Shown here: in pieces, positions 6,734 to 8,823 of the stretch
Position numbering within the stretch: the stretch's first letter is position 1
Layout of the letters: each line of letters begins with the position of its first letter
NCBI GenBank assembly: GCA_002690625.1
Contig: NZFJ01000010.1
Coordinates: 1 to 8,823, forward strand
Reading direction: 5' to 3'
Source: Rickettsiales bacterium
Lineage (GTDB): Bacteria; Pseudomonadota; Alphaproteobacteria; TMED109; TMED131
DNA length: 8,823 nucleotides
Made by a program: the position numbers and the translations under genes
The notes under the pieces: generated by a model
What the model saw: only the letters and a program-made list of their open reading frames with translations
Told to the model about the DNA's origin: nothing
The model's database searches: none

Positions 6734-7885
6734 TTAAGAATTATTTTCTTTTTCTATAGAGATAAGCTTTTTAGCTTTTTGTCCTATTGCCCTATTCTTA
6801 GACAATATAACTCCTAGTCTTCTTGTGTTCCATGCTTCAGGTTTTCCAAATAACCTTATATCAATATCTCCAAGCTGAAGTGCTTTTTCTATCCCTGAGA
6901 ATTTATATTTAAATCCTGTATTACCGAAACCGCTAGCTTTTATTACCGTACTATACCCTTCCCTAATAATTGATATATCAGGTATTGGGTATTCTAAAAT
7001 TGCTCTAACATGTAAATCAAATTCAGATAAATTTTGAGTATACATAGTTACCATACCTGTATCATGAGGTCTGGGGCTTAACTCACTAAAAATTATATCG
7101 TCTTCAGTAATGAAAAACTCTACACCAAATAGCCCTGTTCCTCCTAGATTTTTTGTTATTTTTTCTGCTATATCCTGAGCTTTTTCTAAAAATTCTTGAT
7201 TAATATTTTCAGGTTGCCAACTTTCTACATAATCTCCATTCTCTTGTTTATGCCCTATAGGGGAACAAAAAATAGTACTAAATTTTTTTTGTCTAATTGT
7301 TAATAGTGTTATCTCAGACTTAAAATTTATGAATTCTTCAATTATAACTTTCACTCTATCACCTCTCATATTCTTAGTTGCATTCTCCCATGCTAAAGAG
7401 GTTTCTTTTAAGTCATTTACTAGGGTCTGTCCTTTTCCTGAAGAGGACATAACTGGCTTTACAATACAAGGAAGTCCGACTACTTTTACAGCTATATTTA
7501 ACTCTTCTATATTTCGAGCATATTCATATTTAGCAGTTTTAATACCCAGATCTTTTGCTGTATCTCTTATGGAATCCCTATTCATAGTCAAATTAACTGC
7601 TCTAGCGCTTGGGACTACAGTAATACCCTTTTTTTCAATATTAAAAAGCTCCTCTGTTCTAATAGCTTCTATTTCAGGAACTATAAAATCTGGTTTAATC
7701 TGATTAACCAAATTAATTAATTTCTTTCCGTCTAACATATCAAAGACTACTGCACTATCTGCAACCTGCATTGCGGGAGCATTTGCATATTTATCACAGG
7801 CTATTACTTCACAACCTAGGCGCTTAGCGCTGATTACAAATTCTTTGCCCAATTCTCCGCTTCCTAATAATAAAATTTTTTTCAT
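6734..7885 (-). CDS. purT: Formate-dependent phosphoribosylglycinamide formyltransferase (GAR transformylase 2)
   Basis: PurT makes formyl-GAR from GAR, formate and ATP, the third step of purine synthesis, replacing the folate-dependent PurN. At 383 residues it is close to E. coli PurT (392) and has the ATP-grasp plan. An N-terminal preATP-grasp domain has GSGELGKE (8-15) and PEIEAI (70-75), which binds GAR and formate. The ATP-binding loop is KPVMSSSGKGQ (143-153). SPIGHKQENGDYVESWQP lies at 208-225, the metal/nucleotide motif is SELSPRPHDTGMVT (268-281) in the ATP-grasp core, and the C-terminal domain has RLFGKPE (344-350) and RRLGV (355-359). PurK, a relative, lacks the combination of these motifs. 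The ATG start gives the GSGELG motif its usual position; no Shine-Dalgarno sequence is visible. It is divergent from dapE and followed by the EVE-domain gene after 96 bp. Confidence 0.96.
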   Translation of the reverse strand: MKKILLLGSGELGKEFVISAKRLGCEVIACDKYANAPAMQVADSAVVFDMLDGKKLINLVNQIKPDFIVPEIEAIRTEELFNIEKKGITVVPSARAVNLTMNRDSIRDTAKDLGIKTAKYEYARNIEELNIAVKVVGLPCIVKPVMSSSGKGQTLVNDLKETSLAWENATKNMRGDRVKVIIEEFINFKSEITLLTIRQKKFSTIFCSPIGHKQENGDYVESWQPENINQEFLEKAQDIAEKITKNLGGTGLFGVEFFITEDDIIFSELSPRPHDTGMVTMYTQNLSEFDLHVRAILEYPIPDISIIREGYSTVIKASGFGNTGFKYKFSGIEKALQLGDIDIRLFGKPEAWNTRRLGVILSKNRAIGQKAKKLISIEKENNS

Positions 7886-7948
7886 AATGGGCTTTTTAAA
7901 TTATGTTATTATATTGTATTTATAAAATTGTTAAATAAATAAATAATT
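7886..7948. promoter_or_regulatory. Divergent promoter region purT / dapE
   Basis: These 63 AT-rich bases separate the two divergent starts and should hold both promoters. For purT (minus strand) a perfect TATAAT at 7913-7908 lies 22 bases before the ATG. The nearest -35-like hexamer, TTAACA (7934-7929), is at a short 15-base spacing. For dapE, TATAAA at 7921-7926 is a possible -10, but no -35 is convincing. I see no operator palindrome or riboswitch, and neither gene has a Shine-Dalgarno sequence. Confidence 0.35.
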
Positions 7949-8823
7949 ATGAAATCTTTATCAGAAACAATACAGTTCGCACAAAAGCTAATAACTAAAA
8001 GATCAGTAACACCAAAAGATGATGGTGCTATTAATGCACTCAAATCTAAATTGTCTAAAATTGGATTTATAAATACTGATCTTACTTTTGGATCTAAAAA
8101 AAATAATGATTTAATTAAAAACTTATTTTCTATTAAAAAATCTAATAAATCAAACGGTAAGATATTGTGTTTTGCTGGACATACGGATGTAGTCCCTGAA
8201 GGCGAAATAAGTAAGTGGCAATTTAATCCTTTTTTAGGAAAAGTATCTAATGGAAAACTACATGGAAGAGGAGCATCAGACATGAAAGGGGCAATTTCTG
8301 CATGGGTAATAGCTTGTAATAATGTACTAAAAAATAAAAAATTAAATATTAGTTTAGCCTTATTAATTACTGGAGATGAAGAAGGAATAGCAGTTAATGG
8401 AACAACTCAAGTAGTTAAATGGCTTAAAAAGAATAAAATTAGAATAGATCACTGCCTAGTTGGTGAGCCAACAAATCCTAAATATATAGGGGAAATGATT
8501 AAAGTAGGAAGAAGAGGAAGTTTATCTTTTTCTCTAGAGGCCTATGGAAAATCTGGACATGTAGCTTATCCTCATCTAGCCCAAAATCCTGTTACTGAAT
8601 TATTGCAGGCTTGTAATATGTTAAGTAAATTAAAATTAGGACTTGAAGCAAAAAATTTTCCTAAAACAAATTTAGAAATTACATCTATTGATACTGGAAA
8701 TCCCACTAGCAATGTTATTCCTAGTAAATGCAAAGCATTAATAAATATTAGATACAATACTCGCTATACTGAAGAAACACTTCTTAAAAAAGTTAAAAAT
8801 ACTTTTTTAAAATCATCATGTAA
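7949..8823 (+). CDS. dapE: Succinyl-diaminopimelate desuccinylase, N-terminal 291 residues (cut by window end)
   Basis: DapE hydrolyses N-succinyl-LL-2,6-diaminopimelate to LL-diaminopimelate and succinate in the lysine and peptidoglycan precursor pathway. It is a cytoplasmic di-zinc M20 peptidase-family enzyme. The visible part includes FAGHTDVVP (75-83; His78 zinc ligand, Asp80), GRGASDMKG (106-114; bridging Asp111), TGDEEG (141-146; general-base Glu144 and Glu145), VGEPTN (171-176; zinc Glu173), KVGRRGSLS (185-193) and GHVAYPHLAQNP (203-214; His204 of the dimerisation domain), plus TSNVIP (253-258). These motifs fit DapE better than ArgE or other M20 members. About 80-90 residues including the last zinc His should lie beyond the window, given about 375 in E. 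coli. The ATG is the first in frame with the normal N-terminus; no Shine-Dalgarno sequence is seen. It is divergent from purT. Confidence 0.94.
   Translation, partial: MKSLSETIQFAQKLITKRSVTPKDDGAINALKSKLSKIGFINTDLTFGSKKNNDLIKNLFSIKKSNKSNGKILCFAGHTDVVPEGEISKWQFNPFLGKVSNGKLHGRGASDMKGAISAWVIACNNVLKNKKLNISLALLITGDEEGIAVNGTTQVVKWLKKNKIRIDHCLVGEPTNPKYIGEMIKVGRRGSLSFSLEAYGKSGHVAYPHLAQNPVTELLQACNMLSKLKLGLEAKNFPKTNLEITSIDTGNPTSNVIPSKCKALINIRYNTRYTEETLLKKVKNTFLKSSC

Noticed and set aside
7329..7703. 124-codon open frame on the + strand
   Set aside because: It is antisense to purT, whose motifs are all intact.
7909..8283. 124-codon open frame on the minus strand overlapping the dapE start
   Set aside because: It is antisense to dapE; the + strand carries all DapE catalytic motifs.
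1..8823. CRISPR arrays, insertion sequences, tRNA or rRNA genes, attachment sites, toxin-antitoxin or defence genes
   Set aside because: I looked on both strands and saw no spaced direct repeats, transposase motifs, cloverleaf patterns or rRNA-like conserved blocks. Nearly all sequence is accounted for by housekeeping genes.

Overview
The window is strongly AT-rich, tightly packed DNA with ordinary bacterial housekeeping genes. The 49-residue DUF1674/SdhAF4 protein next to rsmB, and the rsmB-rpe-heparinase II/III row, both point to an alphaproteobacterium. The base composition, short spacers and A/T-ending codons fit a streamlined pelagic type (SAR11-like or a similar low-GC lineage). The lineage is an inference; no rRNA or other phylogenetic marker is present.

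Layout, left to right. (1) Bases 1-143 hold the C-terminal 46 codons of a 3-oxoacyl-ACP synthase III (+ strand). Its stop abuts, with no gap, the stop of the convergent neighbour. (2) Bases 144-3742 on the minus strand are a compact three-gene unit transcribed rsmB, rpe, heparinase II/III-family protein: 16S rRNA m5C967 methyltransferase, ribulose-phosphate 3-epimerase, and an uncharacterised polysaccharide-lyase-like protein. (3) Bases 3766-3915 (+) encode a very small SdhAF4-type protein, divergent from rsmB with only 23 bp between the start codons. (4) Bases 3916-4255 have no intact gene. They contain a 66-codon stop-free stretch on the minus strand with a coding-like base pattern but no usable start, probably a frameshifted or decaying small gene, and a near-perfect inverted repeat. 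(5) Bases 4256-6637 on the minus strand are an EVE-domain protein followed by acetyl-CoA synthetase (acsA), with good Shine-Dalgarno sequences and a plausible promoter. (6) Bases 6734-7885 (minus) are purT, the formate-dependent GAR transformylase. (7) Bases 7949-8823 (+) are the first 291 codons of dapE, divergent from purT and cut by the window end.

The genes cover separate core tasks: rRNA modification, pentose phosphate interconversion, activation of acetate, purine synthesis with formate as one-carbon donor, the late lysine/diaminopimelate pathway, and flavinylation of succinate dehydrogenase. I see no mobile element, CRISPR array, tRNA, rRNA, toxin-antitoxin or defence system. The least explained parts are the 3916-4255 gap and the role of the heparinase-like protein.
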